DNA of 6,725 nt from JBBDRV01 sp040905285 (lineage in GTDB: Bacteria; Bacteroidota; Rhodothermia; Balneolales; Balneolaceae): the NCBI GenBank assembly GCA_040905285.1, contig JBBDRV010000124.1, positions 1 to 6,725 on the forward strand, written 5' to 3'. This document shows, piece by piece, positions 1 through 5,528 of this stretch; positions within the stretch are counted from its first letter, which is position 1, and every line of letters starts with the position of its first letter. The notes beneath the pieces are model-generated. The model was not told the origin of the DNA. It was given only the letters and a program-made list of their open reading frames with translations, and did no database searches. Position numbers and translations under genes: made by a program.

Positions 1-274
1 GAATCAGCATCGGGACGTTCTGTTGATACTCCACATACGTCTCCCCGTGTATTTTTTCAAGATCCCGTTCCTCCAGAAATTTTACGGCCACAAGGATGTA
101 CAGTGTCGTGGTGACCGAGAATACCAGATGCCCGGCGGTCATCACCGGCGTCGCCGTTTCCTGAAGGTAACAACCACCTCTTCCAGACTTCTTCCGGTCT
201 TCTTCCGGTTCATTTGCGGCCCCGGTCAGGGAAAAGGGATCATCGTCTGGCTGGCGATCACGTCTGAAAATCAT
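1..274 (-). pseudogene. C-terminal fragment of NnrU/MddA-like (isoprenylcysteine methyltransferase-type) membrane methyltransferase, open at left edge
   Basis: Read on the minus strand, an uninterrupted frame runs from an ATG at 274 off the left edge. From about position 165 downward it encodes TPVMTAGHLVFS, a hydrophobic helix, then FLEERDLEKIHGETYVEY and NVPMLI. That is the usual end of NnrU/MddA-type integral-membrane methyltransferases (methanethiol S-methyltransferase and relatives), where an EERDL motif follows the last helix. The roughly 37 residues upstream in the same frame (starting MIFRRDRQPDDD) are polar, Glu/Asp/Lys/Arg-rich and unlike the family, which should show membrane helices and a RHPLYLGW-like motif there. 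I looked for that motif in all three minus frames between 165 and 430 and did not find it. The gene therefore looks 5'-truncated, with its end joined to foreign or scrambled sequence. Family identity is fairly sure; whether the remnant is expressed is unknown. The true stop lies outside the window. Confidence 0.55.
177..209. repeat. 11-bp tandem repeat, three units (two perfect, one degenerate)
   Basis: CTTCTTCCGGT occurs twice back to back (188-198 and 199-209), preceded by a third copy, CCTCTTCCAGA (177-187), with three mismatches. The unit length is not a multiple of three, so changes in copy number would shift the minus-strand frame. It lies just upstream, in reading direction, of the point where similarity to the membrane methyltransferase begins. 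Confidence 0.8.
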
Positions 275-589
275 CGTTTGGTATCATCCTCTGCTGGCAC
301 ACCGGCACTGGCCTGCCATTCCTTCCTGTTCAGAACGGCCGCTGATCACAGGCGGCGGGCGGCTTCAGAGAAATCTTCAGATGTATTATCAGATAATAAT
401 CCGATTCATTATCGGCTCGACCGGACATGAATAGCACAAAGCGGATTATGGAAAACAAATTTGAAAAAGTCGCTATTTGGCATAGTTTTATTGATGGAAT
501 AGTCGTGATTGGTTAACAATCGTGATTACCAATGGTTGGCAGCCGTCGGGACGTGCACGCCATCAGGCGATTCAACAAACAGGGACAGT
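275..589. other. Intergenic region without a supportable gene
   Basis: No frame here gives a recognisable protein. A 135-codon plus-strand frame crossing 23-430 is low-complexity Arg/His/Ser-rich and antisense to the methyltransferase remnant, so I treat it as chance. Short minus-strand frames between 284 and 427 are each stopped within 20-40 codons and may be decayed upstream parts of whatever gene stood here. The right end of the stretch holds the promoter candidate listed separately and the leader of the SEC-C gene. I see no tRNA, terminator hairpin or mobile-element end. Confidence 0.5.
461..490 (+). promoter_or_regulatory. Candidate promoter for the SEC-C / M20D genes
   Basis: TTGAAA at 461-466 is followed by TAGTTTTA at 483-490. 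Read as a Bacteroidota promoter this is a TTG at -33 and TAnnTTTA (consensus TAnnTTTG) with 19 bases between TTG and TA. Read as a sigma-70 promoter it is a good -35 with a weak -10 (TAGTTT) at 16-base spacing. The site is AT-rich against a more GC-rich background and would give a leader of roughly 90 bases to the start at 590. Assignment is by pattern only. Confidence 0.3.
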
Positions 590-835
590 ATGGCCAGTAA
601 AGCCGGTAAACCGGAAAGAAATGATCCCTGCCATTGCGGCAGCGGGAAAAAGTATAAACATTGCTGTCAGGGGGAAAGAAGTGAACAGCTGTTTTCAAGG
701 ATGGGAATAGCAGGCATTGTGGTTGCGATGCTACTGGGTCTTGTCCTTGTGGGAATCGCTTTATCCGGTGGGGAAGGCTCCCGGGACTGCCCGGCCGGAA
801 CTGTCTGGTCGGATGCGCACCAGCACTGTCATTAA
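590..835 (+). CDS. Small SEC-C zinc-knuckle protein with one membrane helix and a Cys/His tail
   Basis: This 81-residue protein starts at ATG 590, with AGGGA six bases upstream. An in-frame TTG at 509 would add a non-conserved leader and is not favoured. Residues 11-26 (NDPCHCGSGKKYKHCC) are a complete SEC-C motif, with C14, C16, C25 and C26 as zinc ligands. The same knuckle ends SecA and occurs in many small proteins, where it binds zinc and often SecB or ribosome-associated partners. Residues 38-60 form one strong transmembrane helix. The basic N-terminus suggests the knuckle is cytosolic and the tail periplasmic. The tail (66-81) contains CPAGTVWSDAHQHCH, a second cluster of C67, H77, H79, C80 and H81. 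SEC-C assignment is firm; function is unknown. The M20D gene follows after 52 bases on the same strand and may share its transcript. Confidence 0.85.
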   Translation: MASKAGKPERNDPCHCGSGKKYKHCCQGERSEQLFSRMGIAGIVVAMLLGLVLVGIALSGGEGSRDCPAGTVWSDAHQHCH

Positions 836-887
836 CCAGAATTTAGTATTACCTATTCACCACAGCCTAAGATTTCACCACAAATCC

Positions 888-2342
888 ATGATGAAAAAAA
901 CAGTAACAGCGGTTTGTCTCATGTTCATGCTTGCGGGCTCTCTTGCAGCCCAGGCGATTTCTGATCACAAAAATCTGGCGATTGAAAAAGCCGGTGCGTT
1001 CTCTCAGGAAATAAACCGATGTTCGGTAACCCTTTGGGATCTCAGTGAAACTGCCTTGAGAGAGGAACAGTCAGCCGATTATCTTCAGCAGATTTTGCAG
1101 GAGCACGGCTTTTCGATCGAAACCGGAGTTGCGGGTATGCCTACAGCTTTTGTCGGTACCTATGGCAGTGGCGAACCGGTCATTGGCATACTGGCGGAGT
1201 ATGATGCGCTTCCCGGTGTGGGAAATGCGCCCGTCCCCTACCGTCAAGAGCGGGAGGACGGTGTCAGTGCCGGACACGGGTGTGGTCACAATCTTTTCGC
1301 AGCCGGGTCCGTATACGGGGCCATTGCCGCCACACAGGTACTGGAGGAACAGGGGCTTGACGGCACAGTAAAGATTTTCGGCACTCCGGCGGAAGAAACT
1401 CTGGTCGGCAAGGTGTATATGGCCAAGGCCGGTGTGTTTGACGATCTGGATGCCGTTGTCCACTGGCATCCGGGTACCTCAACATCGGTCCAGAATACAT
1501 CAAGTCTGGCGATGAACAACTTTGAAGTGGAGTTTTTCGGTCAGGCCGCCCATGGAGCCATCGATCCGTGGAACGGGCGAAGCGCACTGGATGCAGCGGA
1601 ACTGATGATTCACGGAGTCAATCAGATGCGGGAGCATGTCAGGCCCAGTGCCAGAATTCATTATGTGATCCAGAATGGAGGCGAAGTGCCCAATGTCGTT
1701 CCTGAATATACAAAATTGTGGTTTTTTGTACGGGACGACAGCCGGGAACTTGCCGAGAGCAATTATGAGAGGGTATTGAAGATCGCCGAAGCATCTGCAC
1801 TGGCCACGGAGACGGAACACGAGGTCTATCTGACCACCGGAGTCCATGAGATGCTGCTCAATCGCACGCTTATTGAAGCCATGGACAAGAATATGAGAGC
1901 GATCGGACCGCCGAAATTCACAGAAGAGGAACAGGAGTTTGCACGAGCCATGCAGACCAATCTCGGAAAAGAGCCCGCGGGCTTCAGCACCGAAATTGAA
2001 GATCTTGCCGATGAGCTGCTGCCCCCCTCCGGAGGATCGACGGATGTGGCTGAAGTAAGCCACCTTGTTCCCACCGTCGGTTTCGGCATAGCCTCTGCCC
2101 CAGTGGATGTTCCCTGGCACAGCTGGGCAACCGCCGCCAGCCACAATACCAGTGGAGGGAAGAAAAGTGCGGTCATTGCAGCAAAGGTGATTGCCATGTC
2201 ATCGGTGGAGCTCATATTGAATAAAGACCTGCTGCAAAAGGCGTGGGAAGAGTTTGAAAACCGCACCGGCGGAGACCCCTACACGTCTCCCATTCCACTG
2301 GATCAGGACCCGACGCTTCCCGGGGGCGTTAGCGGAAATTAG
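888..2342 (+). CDS. Exported M20D-family peptidase/amidohydrolase, AbgB-like
   Basis: This 484-residue protein is close to the length of AbgB, the p-aminobenzoyl-glutamate hydrolase subunit. Residues 1-23 (MMKKTVTAVC...LAAQA) form a Sec signal peptide, which fixes the start at ATG 888 or 891. The longer open frame from 717 runs into the preceding gene and buries the signal. The zinc peptidase core shows AEYDALPG (103-110), GHGCGHN (129-135, ligands C132 and H134), GTPAEE (165-170, E169 as base and E170 as ligand), HWHPG (192-196), and VPWHSW near the end (H411 as probable ligand). A lid/dimerisation domain lies between, with HGAIDPWNGRSALDAAELM and NGGEVPNVVPEY. All key residues appear present. 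The family cleaves amide bonds such as aminoacyl-glutamate; the substrate here is unknown and the site of action would be the periplasm. No strong Shine-Dalgarno is visible. Its stop overlaps that of the convergent YihY gene. Confidence 0.9.
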   Translation: MMKKTVTAVCLMFMLAGSLAAQAISDHKNLAIEKAGAFSQEINRCSVTLWDLSETALREEQSADYLQQILQEHGFSIETGVAGMPTAFVGTYGSGEPVIGILAEYDALPGVGNAPVPYRQEREDGVSAGHGCGHNLFAAGSVYGAIAATQVLEEQGLDGTVKIFGTPAEETLVGKVYMAKAGVFDDLDAVVHWHPGTSTSVQNTSSLAMNNFEVEFFGQAAHGAIDPWNGRSALDAAELMIHGVNQMREHVRPSARIHYVIQNGGEVPNVVPEYTKLWFFVRDDSRELAESNYERVLKIAEASALATETEHEVYLTTGVHEMLLNRTLIEAMDKNMRAIGPPKFTEEEQEFARAMQTNLGKEPAGFSTEIEDLADELLPPSGGSTDVAEVSHLVPTVGFGIASAPVDVPWHSWATAASHNTSGGKKSAVIAAKVIAMSSVELILNKDLLQKAWEEFENRTGGDPYTSPIPLDQDPTLPGGVSGN

Positions 2343-3352
2343 GCAGAAGCAGTATCTTTCGCCCCATCTGCATCAGGATCTTTCCCCTCATCCCCTTCAG
2401 GCATATGATCAGCGTGATAGGCTTCACGCTCACCCATGGGCTTGTCTTCACCTATCGTGGAATCAGTTCTTGTCTGGTGCTCCATTTCAGAATTGATTTC
2501 AGCCCCCAGCAGGATGGCATAGGCTGTGATAAAAAACCACACCATCAGTATGATTACGGCGGCAAAGCTTCCGTACATTTCATCATAATCGCCGAAATTA
2601 TCCATGTAAAGACTGAACAGGATAGACCCAAGCAGCCACAGTACCGTTGCAATGACGGATCCATGCGTGACCCATCTGACTTCGGGATTTCTCCGGTCTG
2701 GTCCCACCTTGTATGTCAATCCCAGGCCTCCGATAATAATCAGTGCCAGCAGGAGCCACCGCAGCCACTGGATGAGGGTTTCCACCATGGAAGGCATATT
2801 TAAACTCTCCACCATAACGGGGAAAACAACCACCAGAGCGGTGCAAATTATACCTGCGGCGATACCTCCCAGCGTGAAGAGCAGTGTGATTCCGTGATAT
2901 TTGAAAAAGCCCCTTTCATCTCTCTCGTTGTAGGCGATATTCACCCCTTCAAAAACAGCGCCTGTCCCGTTATGAGCAGTCCAGAAGCTGAAGAGCAGAC
3001 TCAGTATCAGACCCCAACCCAGTGTTTGCCCTTCTGAGCCGGCAACATCCTGCAGGAATCGCGAGACTATTTCAGTGGCCTGTTCCGGAAGGACCTGGGC
3101 AATTTGTCCTATTTGCTGTTCAGCGTCCGCCGGATCCATGACCAGCCCGTACAATGAAATTGCGGCTATGAGGGCCGGAAACAAAGCCAGAAAAAAGTAG
3201 TAAGCCACCCCGGCGGATACGATGGAGATGTTGTCTTCCGTAAGCTCTCGCATGACTCGTGAACCTATCTCTTTCCATCCCCTTTTCGGGATCTGCGAAG
3301 GTCTTTCAGCGTGTTGACCTTTTTCTTCGGATGCACCTTTTTCTGCATTCAT
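2339..3352 (-). CDS. YihY/BrkB (UPF0761) family integral membrane protein
   Basis: This 337-residue protein starts at ATG 3352. After a polar cytosolic N-terminus (1-40) comes the family signature ISIVSAGVAYYFFLALFPAL (about 42-61). Further hydrophobic segments follow, including LGWGLILSLLFSFWTAHNG, a helix with GGIAAGIICTALVVVFPV, a WLLLALIIIGGLGL helix, and near the end YGSFAAVIILMVWFFITAYAILLGAEINSE, the usual last-helix signature. About six membrane segments fit the family. Residues 289-337 form an acidic, low-complexity tail beyond the core. These proteins are often called RNase BN because of an old mis-assignment; a nuclease role should not be inferred, and their transport or envelope role is unsettled. 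The gene is convergent with the M20D gene (stop codons overlap) and divergent from the SAM methyltransferase across 231 bases. No strong Shine-Dalgarno is visible. Confidence 0.92.
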   Translation of the reverse strand: MNAEKGASEEKGQHAERPSQIPKRGWKEIGSRVMRELTEDNISIVSAGVAYYFFLALFPALIAAISLYGLVMDPADAEQQIGQIAQVLPEQATEIVSRFLQDVAGSEGQTLGWGLILSLLFSFWTAHNGTGAVFEGVNIAYNERDERGFFKYHGITLLFTLGGIAAGIICTALVVVFPVMVESLNMPSMVETLIQWLRWLLLALIIIGGLGLTYKVGPDRRNPEVRWVTHGSVIATVLWLLGSILFSLYMDNFGDYDEMYGSFAAVIILMVWFFITAYAILLGAEINSEMEHQTRTDSTIGEDKPMGEREAYHADHMPEGDEGKDPDADGAKDTASA

Positions 3353-3503
3353 AATTCTGAGTTTGATTTAAAAACCCGCCACCCCAATCCGGCATTCCAT
3401 TCGTTTGAATTTATTCTGTTATTTTTCATGTGAATAGCATCTCTTGACTTGGTTTTCTATTCCTGCTGATCGATATTCCGAGTTAACTAAAATGAAAACT
3501 CCT

Positions 3504-3517
3504 CCATGATGAATCAT
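3504..3517. repeat. Copy 1 of a 14-bp element CCATGATGAATCAT
   Basis: The element is identical to 3553-3566 and contains the inverted repeat ATGAT-GA-ATCAT, the shape of a dimeric regulator's site. It lies 80 bases upstream of the methyltransferase start, just downstream of a -10-like TAAAAT (3488-3493). It also contains the start of a tiny frame. Operator or leader role is inferred. Confidence 0.35.
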
Positions 3518-3580
3518 TCAGGCACCCATGCCCGGAGAAATCACGCAACTAACCATGATGAATCATCACAAGGTTGGTAA
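3506..3580 (+). other. Candidate upstream reading frame 1 (24 codons) before the methyltransferase
   Basis: ATG ATG AAT CAT opens a 24-codon frame with four His codons that ends at TAA 3578-3580, three bases before the methyltransferase ATG and in the same frame. No Shine-Dalgarno precedes it. It could be a leader peptide that couples translation, or chance. Confidence 0.2.
3553..3566. repeat. Copy 2 of the 14-bp element CCATGATGAATCAT
   Basis: This is a perfect second copy, 49 bases after the first, with the same ATGAT/ATCAT dyad. It ends 17 bases before the methyltransferase start, so a bound protein would cover the ribosome-binding region. A shortened third version, CCATGAATCAT, lies downstream of the gene at 4356-4366. 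Confidence 0.35.
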
Positions 3581-3587
3581 AAGATGA
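3555..3587 (+). other. Candidate upstream reading frame 2 (MMNHHKVGKR) overlapping the methyltransferase start
   Basis: This frame also begins ATG ATG AAT CAT. It runs ten codons and stops at TGA 3585-3587, sharing ATGA with the methyltransferase start at 3584. That geometry is typical of translational coupling, but the frame is short and has no clear ribosome site, so confidence is low. Confidence 0.2.
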
Positions 3588-4306
3588 CTGAAGGAAAAAA
3601 TCCCGGCTGGTTTCCAGACGAGATGGCTAACGCCGGAAGGGAAAATATGGATGCCGATCATGCGGCCCTCTATGATTCAAAGGAAGATGCAGACGCCGCG
3701 GGTGAGATGAGTCTGCTTACAGGATGCGGACTTAACAGTCAGTCGGAGGTTGTTGATCTTGGCGCCGGCACCGGCCAGTTTACTCTTGCCGCCGCCCCAA
3801 ACTGCGCACGGGTGATTGCAGTGGACATCTCATCAGTAATGCTGGGTGTATTAAAAGCGAAGGTTGATGCTGCCAACCTGTCGAATGTCGAGATTGTCCA
3901 GGCCGGATTCCTCACCTACGAACACCGGGGCAAACCGGCTGATTTTGTGTATTCGCGCTATGCGCTCCATCACCTTCCCGACTTGTGGAAGGCTGTAGCC
4001 CTGAACAAAATCCGGCGTATTGTGCGACCCGGCAGTTTGCTCCGTTTATGGGATATTGTTTACAATTTTGGCCCGGATGAAGCGGAGGATCGTCTCGAAC
4101 AGTGGTGTGCTACAATCAGTGATAATGTCACTGATAATGACAGTGGCGGCTGGCGCAGATCCGATATCGAAGAGCACATCCGTGATGAGCATTCTACATT
4201 TACCTGGTTTCTCGAACCATTGATCGAACAAAGCGGCTTCGAAATAGAGGATGCCATGTACTCCCCCGACGGCATTTTCGCGAAATATATTGCACGTGCA
4301 ATCTGA
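3584..4306 (+). CDS. Class I SAM-dependent methyltransferase (UbiE-like fold), substrate unknown
   Basis: This 240-residue soluble protein starts at ATG 3584; AAGG at 3570-3573 is a possible but distant ribosome site. The N-terminal cap contains ENMDADHAALYDSKEDADAA (20-39), a pattern I associate with one family of UbiE-annotated enzymes. SAM-binding motif I is VDLGAGTGQ (57-65). The acidic residue ending strand two is D81 in AVDIS, and the post-I region FVYSRYALHHLPD (121-133) is followed by RPGSLLRLWDIVY. The C-terminal part carries DEHSTFTWFLEPLIEQSGFEI. No signal peptide or membrane helix is present, so it should be cytosolic. The fold and cofactor are secure; ubiquinone/menaquinone methylation should not be assumed, since the substrate-binding parts differ and no quinone genes are nearby. 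It stands alone, divergent from YihY and convergent with the RidA lipoprotein gene. Upstream repeats and tiny frames may regulate it. Confidence 0.9.
   Translation: MTEGKNPGWFPDEMANAGRENMDADHAALYDSKEDADAAGEMSLLTGCGLNSQSEVVDLGAGTGQFTLAAAPNCARVIAVDISSVMLGVLKAKVDAANLSNVEIVQAGFLTYEHRGKPADFVYSRYALHHLPDLWKAVALNKIRRIVRPGSLLRLWDIVYNFGPDEAEDRLEQWCATISDNVTDNDSGGWRRSDIEEHIRDEHSTFTWFLEPLIEQSGFEIEDAMYSPDGIFAKYIARAI
4289..4302. repeat. Perfect 14-bp palindrome ATTGCACGTGCAAT at the methyltransferase 3' end
   Basis: The site reads identically on both strands and covers the last codons (Ile-Ala-Arg-Ala-Ile), ending just before the TGA stop is complete. It could be a regulator site or form a small 5-bp hairpin with a 4-base loop. 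No T-run follows, so it is not a normal intrinsic terminator. Confidence 0.5.
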
Positions 4307-4357
4307 CTATTTGATAATGCATTTGTTATCCTGTCATCAAAGAATAGAATAGAATCC

Positions 4358-4456
4358 ATGAATCATTTTGATAATCGTCTTACCACCTTTTTTGGGCGGC
4401 ATCTCTCCTTTTTTCACCGCACAATCTTCAGCACCTTCTATAAAGGATCGGTGTAA
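4358..4456 (+). other. Possible 32-residue cationic, Phe-rich small reading frame
   Basis: The frame starts ATGAATCAT, echoing the element before the methyltransferase, 51 bases after that gene's stop. It encodes MNHFDNRLTTFF... ending FSTFYKGSV, rich in Phe, Arg and His and without acidic residues after position 5. No Shine-Dalgarno is seen. It lies in the convergent spacer 4307-4499, where a minus-strand frame (4337-4495) is also open, so at most one is likely to be real. Confidence 0.15.
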
Positions 4457-4499
4457 TTCGTCGCATGCTATTTCATACCAGAAAGGTCGAGGTGAGGCC

Positions 4500-5054
4500 T
4501 TATTCGTCTATTTCCACGATCATGTCTATTTCCACCGCCATGTTAAAAGGCAGTGAACCCATGCCGATAGCGGCCCGCGTATGTTTACCCGACTCACCGA
4601 ACAGGTCGACCATCAGATCCGAAAAACCGTTGATGACCTGGGAGTGCTCGGTAAAGGAAGGGTCTGCATTCACCATGCCGGTGACCCTGACGAACTTTCT
4701 CACCCTGTTCAGGTCCCCGATCTCTGATTTCAGGGAGGAAAGAAGCGAGATGCCGGCATACCTCGCCGCCTCCTGACCCTCTTCCACAGTCAGGTCCGTG
4801 CCGACTTTACCGATGACCCGGCCGCCGTCGGGCAGGTCGGGGCCATGGCCAGACAGGAATACAAGATTGCCCACCCGGACCGTCCTCACATAATTAGCCG
4901 TCGGGGGAGGCATCTCCCCGAGTTCGATACCCAGTTCGGCCAGACGCTCTTCAACATCAACCTCATCGGACTGGCTGGTGGCGCTGTCCGTATTGTCAGA
5001 GGCGCAGGATAGAACAAAAGCGGATAGAAACAGAAAGAGAAAGATATTTTTCAT
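4500..5054 (-). CDS. RidA/YjgF-family (UK114-like) lipoprotein
   Basis: This 184-residue protein starts at ATG 5054; ATG 5060 would add two residues, and the longer open frame to 5123 would bury the signal. MKNIFLFLFLSAFVLSC is a lipoprotein signal with the lipidated Cys at 17 and Ala next, which favours the outer membrane. An acidic Ser/Asp linker (18-35) leads to a full RidA-like domain (36-184): LAELGIELGEMPPPTANYVR, VRVGNLVFLSGHGP, GKVGTDLTVEEGQEAA, VRVTGMVNADPSFTEHSQVI and HTRAAIGMGSLPFNMAVEID. R160 in HTRAA aligns with RidA Arg105, which binds the substrate carboxylate. The domain is longer than E. coli RidA (128 residues), matching the YjgF-like-1 subgroup. RidA hydrolyses reactive enamine/imine intermediates in the cytosol; the role of a lipid-anchored envelope form is unknown. 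It may lie downstream of the amidohydrolase unit, but 279 bases separate it from the previous gene. Confidence 0.9.
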   Translation of the reverse strand: MKNIFLFLFLSAFVLSCASDNTDSATSQSDEVDVEERLAELGIELGEMPPPTANYVRTVRVGNLVFLSGHGPDLPDGGRVIGKVGTDLTVEEGQEAARYAGISLLSSLKSEIGDLNRVRKFVRVTGMVNADPSFTEHSQVINGFSDLMVDLFGESGKHTRAAIGMGSLPFNMAVEIDMIVEIDE

Positions 5055-5333
5055 GATCATCAGTGATTTGTTTGTGACTTTATTTAGTGATAATTCAATG
5101 GGACAAGGAATCCATTCAGCCAATTATGTGCGGACCCGCCACGTCAACTCATCAGCGGCCGGAGATCCGCTAAGCCGTGAATAAACCGCATTCGAAGTAT
5201 CAAAATGCATGTTGCCCGTCATTTCTAATGCCCGGTATTAACGGTGGCCTGGATTATACAGGGCAGATCCCCAAGGCCCGAAGCTTCCGGTTGAAATCCG
5301 AAAGGAGGTCAGCGGCCTGATTACCGGCGCCTC
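5055..5333. other. 279-bp spacer between RidA lipoprotein gene and symporter stub, with gene debris
   Basis: No convincing gene is present. On the minus strand, a 27-codon frame starts at ATG 5337 in an ATGA overlap with the stop of the stub gene and ends at 5254. A 28-codon frame runs 5210-5124. Neither resembles a known protein. On the plus strand, 5119-5136 spells ANYVRT with only synonymous differences from the same six residues in the RidA gene. The minus-strand start of RidA at 5054 should have its promoter here, but no clear -35/-10 pair stands out. AAAGGAGGT at 5300-5308 has no start codon of a sensible frame after it. Confidence 0.5.
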
Positions 5334-5504
5334 TCATACCGTATAGGCAAAGCCTTTCAGAAGCGAATATCCCCGGAATCCGATCCCGAGAGCAACAAAG
5401 AAAAGGATAAACAGTTGACCGGCCTGTTCTATATGACCGGTGAATATCATAAAAAGAGCAATTGTCAGACAGAATCCTGCCAGTCCCAGTATAAATTTAT
5501 GCAT
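5334..5504 (-). pseudogene. Probable N-terminal stub of a bile-acid:sodium-symporter-type (BASS) transporter, two membrane helices
   Basis: This 56-residue protein starts at ATG 5504. A GTG at 5522, only six bases after the amidohydrolase stop, would add six residues. It has two hydrophobic helices, roughly residues 4-22 (FILGLAGFCLTIALFMIFTG) and 29-44, followed by GFRGYSLLKGFAYTV and then TGA. From memory, Bacteroidota BASS transporters begin with two such helices and continue RG..xLKGFxFTxW into the transport domain. The match stops exactly where a conserved Trp is expected (TGG against TGA here), and none of the three downstream frames continues the family. The gene thus looks cut off rather than merely nonsense-mutated. 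Its close spacing behind the amidohydrolase implies co-transcription. Alternatively it is an intact small membrane protein of unknown role. Family identity is moderately sure. Confidence 0.5.
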
Positions 5505-5528
5505 ATAATTTTTTTCTACCACCCTATG

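Noticed and set aside
23..430. 135-codon plus-strand open frame
   Set aside because: It has low-complexity Arg/His/Ser-rich composition, no recognisable motif, and lies opposite the methyltransferase remnant, whose minus-strand frame gives a clear family match.
717..887. Upstream extension of the M20D gene
   Set aside because: The 57 extra residues overlap the SEC-C gene and would bury an evident signal peptide that starts at 888/891.
1500..2144. 214-codon minus-strand open frame inside the M20D gene
   Set aside because: It is antisense to a gene with all catalytic motifs of the M20D family. The antisense product has no domain signature.
2339..3352. Naming the YihY/BrkB gene as ribonuclease BN
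   Set aside because: The name comes from a historic mis-assignment. The protein is an integral membrane protein with no nuclease motif.
4313..4330. GATAA/TTATC hairpin as terminator of the methyltransferase gene
   Set aside because: The stem is five weak pairs with an eight-base loop and no T-run after it.
5061..5123. Upstream extension of the RidA gene
   Set aside because: The extra 21-23 residues precede a clear lipoprotein signal that begins at MKNIF or MIMKNIF.
5297..5309. AAAGGAGGT as a ribosome site, or its complement as a 16S rRNA 3' end
   Set aside because: No start codon with a meaningful frame follows on the plus strand, and the surrounding bases do not match 16S rRNA.
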